DNA from: Corylus avellana | Taxonomy: Eukaryota; Streptophyta; Magnoliopsida; Fagales; Betulaceae | Assembly: GCF_901000735.1 (NCBI RefSeq) | Contig: NC_081542.1 | Span: forward strand, 45,052,238 to 45,116,237 | Direction of reading: 5' to 3' | DNA: 64,000 nucleotides | Shown: in pieces, positions 22,127 to 32,830 of the stretch | How positions within the stretch are numbered: position 1 is the stretch's first letter | Layout: each line of letters opens with the position of its first letter | Program-made: the position numbers and the translations under genes | The notes under the pieces: model-generated | Databases searched by the model: none | What the model was told of the DNA's origin: nothing | The model's input: the letters and a program-made list of their open reading frames with translations, nothing else

Positions 22127-24331
22127 TCATTGTATCCTCCTAAACGTAATGAAATTACAAATAGATTTGAGATAATTAATGCCACCTTTAGGAGGAGAAG
22201 AAGAAGAGTCTGGTTTTTCTTCTGAAATTTCTCCTGTATCTGATTCCCCGCTTACCCACTCTCCATTCTCGTCACAGGGGAACAAAATGAGTTTAGGACA
22301 TTTGATTTTCTGCACGTACCTCAACTGTGGAAACAGTGCTTGCAGTTTCCCCCAATCCATCTGTAATTCACTCAACAACTCCAAGCGGAGAATGCTAACC
22401 TTCCACTTCTTGCATCCCACTAGCTCCTCCAGTTTAGATAGCTTTCCTCCTCTTACATAGAGCTTCTTCAGCTTCTCCAGGTTGAAGAGCTTCACCCAAT
22501 CAGGCATCTCAGGATCAGGATAAAACTGAAGCTCCAGTTTCGCTAAAGAAGCAGAACGCGATGTAGAATCCGGGGGCTTGGTAGTGTTTTCGCCACCGGA
22601 CGTCATCTGCTTGTCGACGGACGTCATCTCCCTGCCGTCGGACGTCGTCTGCTTGCTATGGGACGTCGTCTGTTTGTCACCGGGCGTCGTTGGTCCATTC
22701 ACTTTTTCTTCGGAACGGCCACCCTCGCCGTCGTTTTTGTGAATATCTGACCATGCTACTGATAACGACGCGAGGCTTTCAAATTCGGATAAAGAATTTA
22801 GCTCTTTCGCTAGGAGTCCTTTGTCCGTACACCTTTCGTCTACATTTATGCTCAACTTCGTCAAACATTTCAGCTTCCGAGCCAAAGTAGCCAGCTTGCA
22901 GAAATCCTGGCCGTCGTGCAATGCAGCTTGTGTCCCAATCCAAAACCCATGAAGGACTTGGAGTTTTAAGAGCTTGGCAAGTCCAACAGGCATGTGTCTA
23001 ATGAAGTTACACCCAGACATGTCTAACCGTGTCAGGTTTGTCAGTGAGCCTATCCCTTCTGGAAGTTTCTCTAAATATTGACAGTCATGGAGGTCCACGA
23101 TTATTAGCTTGGTGAGTTTGCAAATTGAATCAGGAAGCTCCCTAACTCTAGTGATTCCCCTGAGGCTCAAGTATCTAAGATGTTTCATTTTCTTCAAACC
23201 TTTCAAGAACTCGGTATCAAATACTTTGACAGCGTCAGCTTGCTTAACCTGGTCCTGAAATCTACCCAATTGAAGAACTCTCATATTCGTCATCTCTGAC
23301 AGACTGTGCTCTCTTAAATCGACATAAGGCTCATTTACGTTAAACAGAGTTCCAACATTCTCCTGCTTCAGACGGAAGCCATAAGTCAACTCCCGAAGTT
23401 CTGAAGATCCTTCTTCAGTTGTTACTAGGAAACCCCTCTTATTCTTCTTGTCAGAGAAATCTGCAGTTGGATTTCCATTTGTGTGAAAGCGAATGAAGTT
23501 GTTTGTTTCTGCAAGCTGAATCACAGCGTACCGAATTAACGGGTGCATTTTGCAAAGTGCTGAGCTTGGTCTGCGCTTTTTGGAAACGCTCTCAATGATG
23601 CCTTTGGCGATAAATTCTGCGAACAAATTGTTGCCCTTCTCCTCGTCAGTCTTATCTCCACAAGTCTGGGAGGATAACAACTTCTCGCCGACCCACCAGT
23701 GGACCAATGCTTTCCTCTTAATGACCACGTTCTGAGGGAACACTGAAAAACAGAGCAAACAGCTCCGCTTCGATTCATCTTCTAGACCATCGTAGACCAC
23801 CTGAATCTCCTTGAGAATCGAGCTCTCAGCGATCATATTTCGGAAGTCTAGCTTTAACTTCTTAGCGAAGCGGGAAGGTTTGACGCTTCTAGACTCCAAA
23901 TTACCTGAAGAGAATCCGTTGGTTAACATTGAGACAACATTCCAGGCTCCTTCAAGCCTTTCTTCAAGGATTTCGATTCCTCTGCAATTTTCTAGTGCTT
24001 CTGTTCTTTCTTTGAAGGCATCGTCCAAATTTTTGAGAATCAAATCTTTGAACTCTTTGTTGACTTTGTCTTCCCATTCCTTTAGTGTCCCACAGGCATT
24101 TTCCATGTCACTGAGTTTCTTCTCGATTTTGTCAAACCTTTCTTGTAGGCCACTGTCCTCCTTTTGGGTAGAATTAAGAAGGTGTTGCTTTCTCTTGGAT
24201 AATTGGCCTAGAAACTGCGGGATGACGAAATCGATGAATATATGGAACGGCGTGGTTCGCCCAGATTTCAAGAATGAAAGAAGATCCAAATGCTCAAATG
24301 AAGAATTTGGAGAGCTGGTTTGTTTGGACAT
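22127..24331 (-). CDS. Winged-helix LRR protein, NLR-like without P-loop (LRR2)
   Basis: Complete frame of 734 residues and the closest relative of LRR1. Residues 1-50 hold the conserved TTPFHIFIDF start. Residues ~50-130 are charged and helical. Residues 179-219 are the winged helix, with SCLLCFSVFPQN at 190-201. Residues 262-264 are MHP in the MHD position. LRRs run from ~340 to ~690 with a low-complexity insert at ~535-590 encoded by the 21-bp minisatellite. There is no Walker A or B motif. Its C-terminus differs from LRR3 and LRR4: they end in TEHA soon after CDENGEW, while here ~40 extra residues follow. A TEHA-stop still exists at 22084-22095 in another frame, so a small frameshift or an unseen splice is likely. 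The gene lies ~2.2 kb from NB2 and divergent to it. Confidence 0.87.
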   Translation of the reverse strand: MSKQTSSPNSSFEHLDLLSFLKSGRTTPFHIFIDFVIPQFLGQLSKRKQHLLNSTQKEDSGLQERFDKIEKKLSDMENACGTLKEWEDKVNKEFKDLILKNLDDAFKERTEALENCRGIEILEERLEGAWNVVSMLTNGFSSGNLESRSVKPSRFAKKLKLDFRNMIAESSILKEIQVVYDGLEDESKRSCLLCFSVFPQNVVIKRKALVHWWVGEKLLSSQTCGDKTDEEKGNNLFAEFIAKGIIESVSKKRRPSSALCKMHPLIRYAVIQLAETNNFIRFHTNGNPTADFSDKKNKRGFLVTTEEGSSELRELTYGFRLKQENVGTLFNVNEPYVDLREHSLSEMTNMRVLQLGRFQDQVKQADAVKVFDTEFLKGLKKMKHLRYLSLRGITRVRELPDSICKLTKLIIVDLHDCQYLEKLPEGIGSLTNLTRLDMSGCNFIRHMPVGLAKLLKLQVLHGFWIGTQAALHDGQDFCKLATLARKLKCLTKLSINVDERCTDKGLLAKELNSLSEFESLASLSVAWSDIHKNDGEGGRSEEKVNGPTTPGDKQTTSHSKQTTSDGREMTSVDKQMTSGGENTTKPPDSTSRSASLAKLELQFYPDPEMPDWVKLFNLEKLKKLYVRGGKLSKLEELVGCKKWKVSILRLELLSELQMDWGKLQALFPQLRYVQKIKCPKLILFPCDENGEWVSGESDTGEISEEKPDSSSSPPKGGINYLKSICNFITFRRIQ
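22599..22682. repeat. Coding minisatellite, 21 bp x 4
   Basis: Units beginning GACGTC at 22599, 22620, 22641 and 22662. They encode seven-residue K(Q/E)TTSDG-like units between LRR blocks. Compare five units plus a 51-bp expansion in LRR1. Confidence 0.85.
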
Positions 24332-25258
24332 GGTTGATTAACAAGAAGGAATTAATGACACAATATTAATCCGAGTAAATGAATGAAATAGTGAGGCAAC
24401 GTAAAACCTCAGATTGACAAGAAAGAATGGAACAATACAATGAAATGGAGTGAAGAAATGAGCCAACAACCTTTGCTTGACACCAGAGGTTGAAGAAAAA
24501 AATGCGCCAGGAAGCGTATGATCATGCTAGCTGCAGGACTAAAGGGAATTAGGAAGAAAGAAAACTTTCACTTAACTCCCTTAATTGTGGCTGCTTTTAG
24601 AATTATTCTTTTAACTTCAAAACCTCAAAATAGTGTACTTAATTATTTTGCAATTTTTTATTTCAATTTCACTGATCCATTAGAACTTTTTTTGTAAAAT
24701 TTCGTCAAAATTCTCGATATATATATATATAAAATATATTATTTTTTTTTAAAAAAAAAGATTTAAACATGGGTATTTTTGCAAATTTCATTAGATCTTG
24801 AGGAGATCCCTGCATTTTTTTCTTTTTAATTTTTTTTACCTAAAAAAATAAGGGTTATTTCAGGAATTTTGACACTCTTTCGTTAGGATTTAATGAAAAA
24901 TCTTAACAGATTGGTGAAATTAAAAAAATAAATAAATTCACTAAATTGATAATTTTTGAACTTGAGTAGATAATAAAAGTTCAAAAAAATTAACTAAAAT
25001 TTCTCCTAAGAAAAAAAAAACATTTGATTGAGTTGCGCAATCCATGATGAGTAATTTAATTTGTAGAGTGAGAGGAAAATTAGTCACATCTTAAAATGAG
25101 TGACTTTGGGCTAAACTCATTATTAAATTATAAAATAATACACCTCTTAAGATTTACATAAAATGTGATTAATAGAGACATAACAATATGATAGAACTTA
25201 GAAGGAATTAAATTTTTGTACCGTCAACATTAAATTCTCTAGCATTTATTCTCATTTA

Positions 25259-25900
25259 TTTTTATGAACAAAAAGGAGATATTCAATGTACGAAATTCCC
25301 CGTCTCATATTATATATAAAGTAGATTATTACAGTATCCCTCTTATATCCCTAGCTTCCTCCAATAACAAGGTAAACATCAACAAAGAACATCTAACCCT
25401 AGAACTAAGGAATGAAAGTTTTCTAATATCCACGCCATATATATTCTCTAACAATATTGTTCCTCCATTTTTATGATAAAAAGGAAATAACCAGTGTACG
25501 AAAGGCATCATCCCACATAAGAGTAAAGTGTTATCGATTTCCCATTTCCTCTTTTCACTAGTCATAACAAGGCAAGCATCCGGGGGTGGTGGTCCAATAG
25601 TTTCAAAAAAAAATTCAAAGTAATGGGACATGTATTAGGGTGAGAGTTCAATTTCTGAAATGAGAATCTTCAATCCTATTAGTATTAGATGCCTAATGAA
25701 ATGCATGCAATTTTCGCCTTTTCTCTAGCACTCTTCCTTATTCATTTTAATTTATAAACAAAAGGGAATAATGGTTGTACAAAAAGACCCATTAGAAAAA
25801 GCAAACTATTATTGGTACGCATTATTCTCACTCATAAAAAGGTTATAAGCATCAATTTTTTTTTTTTTTAAGTACAATTAAAGAACATTTAGCCCACCAC
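25259..25900 (+). repeat. Promoter/leader-like repeats upstream of NB2
   Basis: Three degenerate units near 25305, 25508 and 25790 carry AACAAGGTAAACATCAACAA or variants after CT-rich tracts. A SINE-like fragment with ATCCTATTAGTATTAG is at 25590-25700. Another SINE piece (GGTCTTGAGGGAGCG) is at 25900-26060 and is shared with 9040-9110. Confidence 0.55.
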
Positions 25901-26324
25901 CAGAAACGGTAGTTAAGGAAGTCCTCATGAGGTTCAGGCATGTATTAAGACATGGGTTTTCTAAGAATCCATGATGTCTTGGTGCGGTTGGGTTAAGCAT
26001 GGCTTAATTGGTCTTGAGGGAGCGTGTACAATTCTTGCCATCTAGGCCTATTTTAAGCAATTTTCAACGGGTTCAGATTAAATTTGTGGAAAAAGAATAA
26101 ATAATTTTTTTTATTTTTTATTTTTAAATAGAATAGTGAAATGAGATAGTTAAAATGTTAAGGTTGATAAAAGTGCTTTGAAAAAATAAATAGTTAAAAT
26201 AGAAAAATGTAATTTTTTAATTATTTTGACTAATAAATTTAGTAAGGCCATTGTGAATGCTTTAACGGAATGATAAAAGAAAAGTGAAAGGGTATTATCA
26301 TATTCCAAAGCTTATTATATTCCA

Positions 26325-26572
26325 TATAAAGTAAAGCCAACACTATATATCTAATAATAAGCTAATGGTCATCTTTTTCTTCTCTCCCTTTTTCCATAAG
26401 AAATAACAAGGCAAAGTATCAACGGAGAACATTTATAATTAACTCTCTATTGAAGGTAGGTATCACAAGAAATAACATTTTAAAATGACGTGCCACAATA
26501 TAAACTATTGTACTCTATCAGATGATATGTGAAAAACAGAAGGCCTAAGAATAACATACGAGGTGAAAAAGG
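26325..26572 (+). promoter_or_regulatory. Promoter/leader of NB2 with uORF
   Basis: TATAAA at 26325-26330. A possible leader intron runs 26456-26539 (84 bp; donor AAG/GTAGGT, acceptor AACAG). The eight-codon uORF is at 26522-26548, with the start-stop ATGTGA at 26527-26532. If the intron is removed, the uORF start goes with it. Confidence 0.5.
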
Positions 26573-27409
26573 ATGGCGCCAAAAAAAGGGAAGCCTAGTG
26601 CAGCTTCAAGTGAGACAAGTGGCGCACAGCCGGAAGGATGTCACCGGTGCAGCTCTCGGTCCGTTGATGAATCTAAGGTTCATGGGTTTGAGGAAGAATG
26701 GATGTCACTGAAAAAGGTGCTTCTCAGGCAAGGAAGTGAGGATCGTTTCAAGGCAATAGGCATCACCGGTATAACTGGTATAGGAAAAACCACACTTTGC
26801 CAATTGTTGTTCAATAAAGAGGAGGTGAAGGACTACTTCTTTCCAAGGATCTGGGTATGCATGTCAGCACATTCCGGCAACGATCCGGACAAGAAAATAG
26901 CGATCCTGAAGAGAATGTTGGATAGCCTTGGAGTAGAAGAGGAGATGATCAACAACTACAAGGTCGGCCAGGAACATAATCTCAAGCAACTACTACTGTA
27001 TGCTCTTCACCTGCAATTGCAGGGGAAGAGATATCTGATTGTGTTCGATGATGCCAGGGGCGGGGAGATAGACAAATGGTACGGAGAGCTGAGTTGTTCG
27101 TCTACTCGTGATGGAAAATGGGATGGTCTCGCGTATGGATTGCCAAAAGGGCGTGGGGGAGCAGTTATTGTGAACAGTAGGGATGAGAAATTAGCGAAAG
27201 AGATGGTTGGCGTGGAGGGAATCCTACATCGGCTTCTACCCCGTCCGGACGAAGAGAGCTGCTTGTCAATATTCAAAGACGCAGCTGATGCGGCCAAGAA
27301 AAAGTATGAGTCAGAGGCGGACGATCTAAAGAAAGATATCTTCCATAAGTCTGCAGGCATTCCATTAGCTGCAAAAATGATGGCAAAAAATCTTATTAAC
27401 ACCCAATGA
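26573..27409 (+). CDS. NB-ARC nucleotide-binding half protein (NB2)
   Basis: 278 residues. Walker A is 66-73 (GITGIGKT), RNBS-A near 92-98, Walker B RYLIVFDD 153-160, RNBS-B VIVNSR 198-203, and the GLPL-position motif GIPLAA 262-267. The protein ends only eleven residues later. The N-terminal 35 residues are polar with no CC or TIR domain. In RNBS-B residue 201 is Asn, whereas NB1 and NB3 have the usual Thr. It differs from NB3 at only two residues (103 and 201). It lacks the winged helix and LRR that a full NLR needs; those are encoded by the LRR genes nearby. Convergent to the broken DUF4220 gene 2a. Confidence 0.88.
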   Translation: MAPKKGKPSAASSETSGAQPEGCHRCSSRSVDESKVHGFEEEWMSLKKVLLRQGSEDRFKAIGITGITGIGKTTLCQLLFNKEEVKDYFFPRIWVCMSAHSGNDPDKKIAILKRMLDSLGVEEEMINNYKVGQEHNLKQLLLYALHLQLQGKRYLIVFDDARGGEIDKWYGELSCSSTRDGKWDGLAYGLPKGRGGAVIVNSRDEKLAKEMVGVEGILHRLLPRPDEESCLSIFKDAADAAKKKYESEADDLKKDIFHKSAGIPLAAKMMAKNLINTQ

Positions 27410-29061
27410 GGTAACCGCTCCATAATAGTGTATCCTCACGAGAATAGTATTGTACGAGGAGCACATGCTTCTTAACAATTTTTTTTTTTTTTTTTTATGG
27501 GCTTGGTTTTGATTTCTCGATTTTTAAGTTTTCAGCTCTATTATGTTTCATTTCCTTTTGAAATAAGATTATAATGTTCCCTCTGTCTGGTGACTCTGCT
27601 CTTGCTTGTATCTTTCACCACTATTAATATATGAGAAGTGTTATACATTTATCCATTACTAATTATCTCTGTGAAACTTACATGTGATCATACATATTAA
27701 ATAATAAATTTGCTTATCTACTATACGAAAATTGATAAAAATAAAAAATAAAATAAAAAAATAAAAAATCAAACATTTCTCTTAATGTATTTGATGCAAC
27801 TTTTAGCAAAGCGCATTACTTTATTTAATTAAAGGGAAAATGCTAAATGACGCCATGACATTTGACACTTTGTCAAATAGCTCAATAATGTTTAAAAATT
27901 GAGTAATAACTTTCTATGTTAATCCTACGCGACAGATTAACTCTGTACGTACATTGAACTTTTGTTTCAAATTTTTATGGTAACCATGCATCAATGTACC
28001 ACATCATCACTAATAAAAAAAGAAAAAAAAAAAGGAGAAATTAATGTTTGGTTTCATTCTATTACACATTTTTTGTCCATCTCCTTATAAGAAATGTGAA
28101 AATTCATCATTGAATTTGTGGAGCCTACATGTAAGTCCCAAAGATTCAATGGCGAATTAAAAACAAAGATGAGCAACAAATATGTAGGAGAATGACGTCA
28201 AACACATCTATTTAAGATAGCTAAATCCATGACAAATGGCATTTTATTTAGGATAGCGAATTTGATCCACCCAACCGTCACCATATAACAGTAATCAATA
28301 GTTGTTTGAACCAAATGAATTATGTACCCTTTAACCATTTTTTTTTTTATTAAAAAAAAAAATTACTATATTTATATATTTTGCTATTATTTTCTAAGAA
28401 GTTTTGACAAAAATATTTCTGAAATTAAAGTATAATGTAATACGTAAGATTTTTTCTTTTTTTATGCATCATTTTTTGGTCTTATTACTATTACCATTTT
28501 TTCCCCAACGTTTCTTTTAAAATATTTTAGAAATTACGGGTCGTTTTGTTTTAGCGCAAAATGATTTATAGAAATACTTTTTTTATATTTCAGTATTTGG
28601 TGCGACCAAAAAAATTGTCAACAGAAAACATTTTCAATTTGACCGAAAAAACTTATTTAATTTCCGAAAAATAGTTTTCCCTTTCTAACACTATTAAATA
28701 TATATATATATATATATTTCGAGTTTGAACTTCTCATTCTCGACCAAGTCTTTGTTGGTACCTTGTTAGGACACTGTTGGGACTTCGCTGAGACTTCATC
28801 AAGTTACTCTAGAGCTAAAATAATATTTCATAGACAATTGGTGAATGTTTTCCACACTGAACACTAGTGTGTTTTATTGAATTCTATTAATAACGAAAGT
28901 GTGATGGTGTTTGTTACAACATATATAGCTTATACATGTAGTTTGATTATTGTATCAAAAGACAAGAGATCATCATTATTCAAAAAAAAGAAAAAGAAAA
29001 AGACAAGAGTAATTCACTTGCAACAATATTTTAATTTTGAAAACTTTGTTAATCTGGACGT
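27410..29061. other. Intergenic between NB2 and DUF4220-2a
   Basis: About 1.65 kb of AT-rich DNA without a gene, nearly identical to 49489-51346. The last 200 bp (ACACTAGTGTGTTTTATTG onward) are shared by the 3' flanks of the DUF4220 genes and probably hold their 3' UTR and polyadenylation signals. Confidence 0.6.
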
Positions 29062-30567
29062 GCAGCCGCTTTAATTTCCTGCTTTTCCTCCTTTTCCTGG
29101 TTCTGGTTGTTTCCCTTTGTATGACCACCCTCCTCACCTTGACTATGATCGGCCATTTTGGTTCAAATTTTGCGCTCATGCTCGTAGAACTGTGTTCCCA
29201 AGCCAAGGTGATTCATCAGTAACCAAACGAATGTCAAGAGCTCTCCACCCTTGCTGGGTTGCTGTGCATGCACAAGAGGTATACACTTGATGGCAGCATA
29301 AGACATCAATTCCACCCAAACTCGGCTCATCAGCATCCATTGGTCTACTTTCAAATTCCGGAGCTGTTTTGCGAGGATGCATGCATCGAAGAAGATAGAT
29401 TTGCTTTTGCTTCCCTTCACTGCAACTGGTCTGAACTTGGAAGTATTCACCAATAACACTTTTTTACAGGCTTCTAATTGCTGCGATCTTTTTTTTCCCT
29501 ATTGGTTGAAGAATCTCTTAGCTTCTGCACAAGTGTCCTTGAAGGCTATTTGCCAATTTCCCAACACCGGGGCCATCAATTCAGGCTGCATCAAGAAGAT
29601 AAAACATATAATGCGAAAGATTTTTGCATATTTCACTATAATTATGTTTTCTCTCTTCACCAGATTCGGGTGTCTTTTCTTTTTCTTTTTCCCACGGGAA
29701 ACAAGATTGAGGTGTCATTTCTTCTATTTTTGGCCATGGGAAACAAGATTGAGGTGCCTTTTCTTTTTCTTGAGAGCAGCTAAGATCAGTGTGATAGAGT
29801 AGTTCGGTAGCCAAGTGCCACAGGAGAAGGCTTTCTGCGTAATGATACTCCTCGATGCTCCATTTTAGTTTGAAAACACCCAGAAGTCTGCATAAGAGCC
29901 CAATCACCCCTTTGCGAACATGCCTCCATGGCAGCTTTTAAATTGTTTGCAGTCAAAGATTTCATCCTCAGCTGGTTGAGAATAAAGTCCTCCAGATCTT
30001 CACTGACCGCGTATGGATGACGCGAGAAAAGAAAGATGTTAATCTTGTCTAGCACTCCCCCAAGCCGCACTTTAGCAGCAAACCGGGAAAACCATGGCGG
30101 AGGAACTTTCAAGCAATAGCTTATCATGTCATACCTTTTTAAAACGAATGATTAAGTAATTAAATTTATCTCTTCCTATCAGCTTAAATTTTTTGAATAA
30201 TTATTGATTTAATATAGTATCAGAGCCAAAGGTCTAACCCGTGATTTAACAATACCTGAAAATGGACCTAGACCACCTTTGTCTCTTCAAAATGATTTTT
30301 GCAATGAATCTGGTCCACCCGAAGTGGGTAATGAGGGTCCAGTAAAAAAAAATAAGCATGAGAGGAGTTACGGCCTCGAAGCCTAACGCCCCCACCGAGC
30401 AAGGCGTAAGAAAGATTGACATCGAAGTATTTATCATCCCCTTAGTACTGCTTCTCAATTGAACGGAAGAGCATGAATGCAACCAGGATTGAAGAAAAGC
30501 TAATAAAGCGGAAGAAATACCCAATTTGGGTTCGAACCACAACAACCTTGGTATGGAGAAGATCGTA
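29062..30567 (-). pseudogene. DUF4220/DUF594 gene 2a, 3' half only, broken
   Basis: Closely matches the 3' part of the gene at 51347-53838 but carries many lesions. A CGA-to-TGA stop follows the FYEHER motif near 29166. A TAG replaces Lys after FFNQ near 29500. Two bases are lost after the GCM codons near 29590. One base is gained near 29875 (TTTGAAAACACC against TTTGAAACACC). The conserved intron is still visible at about 30131-30255. The 5' half with most membrane spans is missing: at 30568 homology switches to a LINE ORF1. No product is expected. Confidence 0.85.
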
Positions 30568-31650
30568 CATGAAGCACGTTGAGCATGAGTGTGACTGCTG
30601 ACGTGAACAATACTGAGTTGAAGAGATCCACTCGCATCTGTGCTTTGGGTTGAGTCAATGGGGGTTTGGACACGAGAGCTAGAACCAAGGCCTGCCGTGG
30701 ACACAAAAGGTCTTCTACAGGGTAACATAAGTTCCACACGATTAACATGAGGAGAGCTAGCTTTCAGTTTTGGACCATACCTTCCAGAGATTGGTGGACG
30801 TGGAACTATAGGACAGAAAATAGAGAGATGCCCTAGTCTTCCACAAACGTAACAAAATTCAGAGAGTCGTTCAAACTAATATGTAATTTCTGCAGGAGGC
30901 TTTGGAGCACAAAGGAGAAGGAAACCAGTTGGGAGTGGGTCATTCAAACGAAGGACAACTCGGATGCGCAGAAAACTTTTCCTGTTAGGTTTCAGATTGT
31001 CCAAGTTGTCAACTTGCACCAGACCTCCCAAACTTTCAGCAATAATATTAGCATTAGCAAGACTCATACGATCTAAGGGAAGACCATGAACTTGCACCCA
31101 AGATGGCCACTTTCAAAAAATCCACTTCTTCATAGGTTTCGTCATTTTCCCATCATTTCAAAAACAAAGGAGTACCCTTGATATTCCAAGGGGAGTTATT
31201 CAAGACCCTAAAAAGATCATCCTGATCTTCAAAAGTAAAGACCATTTTGTTGTCTTCTTTGTCTTCTGTGATGATAGGTTTCGATATTTGCCAAGCTTGA
31301 AGGATACTGCTTTTGACAGAGGATTTAGAGAAAGGTTTGAGAGAGATAATCTTGCCAACCATAGTGAGAGAGGGGGGAGAAGGTACGTCATGTGTGGGCT
31401 CAACAAGAGTTGGAGAGGGCACATTAGAGCATTGTAGAGCATTAGTGTGAGCTAGCTATAAGATTATTAATATCTTGGTTTAGATTATCCATGATCAAGA
31501 AGGGAAGGAAAAAAACAGGGACACAAGGGGGAAGGATAGGTCAAAGCTGCATGAAGAGGAGCTAGGGAAGGGGATGAACAGGGTTCAGGGAAGAAACTCT
31601 ACTAGAGAGCAGCAGGAAAGTTCACTTCTTTTGAATGAGAAGCAATCCAT
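30568..31650 (-). pseudogene. LINE ORF1 relic (DUF4283 and zinc knuckle)
   Basis: Minus-strand pieces at 31153-31422 and 30876-31097 form the DUF4283 domain of plant LINE ORF1 (motifs WQISKPIITEDKED, NNSPWNIKGTPL). It is followed near 30805-30865 by the zinc knuckle FCYVCGRLGHLSIFC, a CX2CX4HX4C pattern. An early start at about 31490 (MDNLNQDINN) is closed by TAA after 16 codons. The 5' part of the LINE is present and its 3' part is missing, the opposite of normal 5' truncation. It was probably cut by the deletion that also removed half of DUF4220-2a. Confidence 0.75.
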
Positions 31651-31922
31651 TATTGTTACTTACTATTTAAGTAATTGCCATAATTGTTACCGATAACGTT
31701 ATCATTATTGTTACCATATATTGAAGTTTTTTTTTTTTTTTTTTTTTTGATATGTTTGCACAAGATATATTGAAGTTGTTGCTGTTGAACTATAATTACA
31801 ATTATTGTTAATAGTGAAGAAATTATGAGTACTATTGAAAAGCGCAATGAAAGCATACTTAAAATCGACTGAATTAACCAACATCTGCATCTTATAATAA
31901 CAAGAATATGCTAAGCATCAAT
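31651..31922. other. Intergenic
   Basis: AT-rich with a T-run at 31726-31748. No gene or named repeat recognised. Confidence 0.4.
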
Positions 31923-32205
31923 CACTACCAAAAAAAAAAAAAAAAGTCCCAAATAGTGACGTGTGAATAGTAACATTTTTTTGTAAAAAATTAAAAATTA
32001 AAAAAAAGAAGTCAATTTTTCAGTAGTGACACGTTAAAAGCGACACTTAAAAAACATCAAAATATAAGAGGGTTGATAAATCAGGAATATTGACGTTTAC
32101 TGTTGAAAACGTCACTGATTAAGGACGTTTTAGTGTACAACGTCACCTTTTATAAGGTGACATTACTATTCGCATGTCGCCTTGACGTATGTCACCTTTT
32201 AGAAG
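31923..32205. mobile_element. CACTA-like terminal fragment
   Basis: Begins CACTACCAAAAAA and carries repeated GTGACGT/ACGTCAC motifs, like the subterminal region of the element at 7415-9025 but of another subfamily. No matching second end was found; it stops where the NB leader remnant begins. Confidence 0.4.
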
Positions 32206-32209
32206 AAAA

Positions 32210-32830
32210 ATAAAAGGTTATTATTATATATATTCCAAAGTTTATTATATGAGAAATGTTAGGAGTAATAACTCTTTCACTAACATATGGGTACTAACAT
32301 AATGTGGAGCATATTCATTGGAGCTGATCAAAACAATTAATAAAGAAAAATGTTACGAATACCAATAAATAAGCTCAACATCATATTAGTACTCATATTA
32401 GTAAAATAGTTAATACCCATAGCATTTCTCTTATTATATTTCATATAAAGTACTAAAAGCCAACACTCTTTTTTTTCTTTTTTTTTTTTCCCTGGCAAAT
32501 ACAAAGAAAATGGAAGAGTTATATACGAGATTCTTCCCACAATTAATTATAGTGAAAGATAAGATGGGAGAAAAATTAAGAATGCTTCCAAACATGAAGT
32601 TGGTAGCAACCCATTTAGCGAGGTGGTGCGCACGAGAGTTTGCATATGATAATAAGGTAATGATCATCGTTTTCTTTTTCCCTCTTTTTCCAGGAAATAA
32701 CAAGGAAAAAGTATCAATGAAGAACATTTATAACTCTCTGTTGAAGGTAGGTATCACCAGAAAGACATTTTAAAACTATTAGATGATATGCAAAAACGGA
32801 ATTGAAGGCCTATTAAAATAACATGGAGCA
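32210..32830 (+). pseudogene. Remnant of an NB gene leader
   Basis: Aligns with the promoter and leader of NB1-3 (TTATTATA...CATATAAAGTA, CCCTCTTTTTCCAGGAAATA, AACTCTCTGTTGAAGGTAGG, AAAACGGAATTGAAGGCCTA). No NB coding sequence follows. It is split by a 180-bp MITE. Like the remnant at 14815, it lies convergent to a DUF4220 gene. Confidence 0.6.
32251..32430. mobile_element. MITE with 9-bp TSD inside the NB leader remnant
   Basis: Ends GAGAAATG and CATTTCTC, flanked by a perfect TTATTATAT at 32242-32250 and 32431-32439. NB2 and NB3 leaders show the empty site (CTTATTATATTCC). The same family is at 55973-56140. Confidence 0.85.

Larger units (their letters stand above)
18836..25258. repeat. 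Segmental duplicate of about 390-7117
   Basis: The order LINE relic, leader repeats, GC-rich repeat, LRR gene and LRR 5' flank is the same in both segments, and long stretches are nearly identical (for example 1259-1474 and 19266-19481 encode the same 71 residues). Differences include the hAT MITE at 659-1090, the MITE at 6757-6995 and the minisatellites. The offset is about 18.0-18.4 kb. Confidence 0.85.

Noticed and set aside
30246..30737. 163-codon frame spanning the LINE/DUF4220 junction
   Set aside because: The DUF4220 part is read in the wrong frame (the same shadow frame exists at 52731-52931), so it is not a fusion protein.
32510..32773. 87-codon plus-strand frame with a weak RNase H-like text
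   Set aside because: It lies mostly over the NB leader remnant, the similarity is too short, and no other LINE or retroelement signal is next to it.
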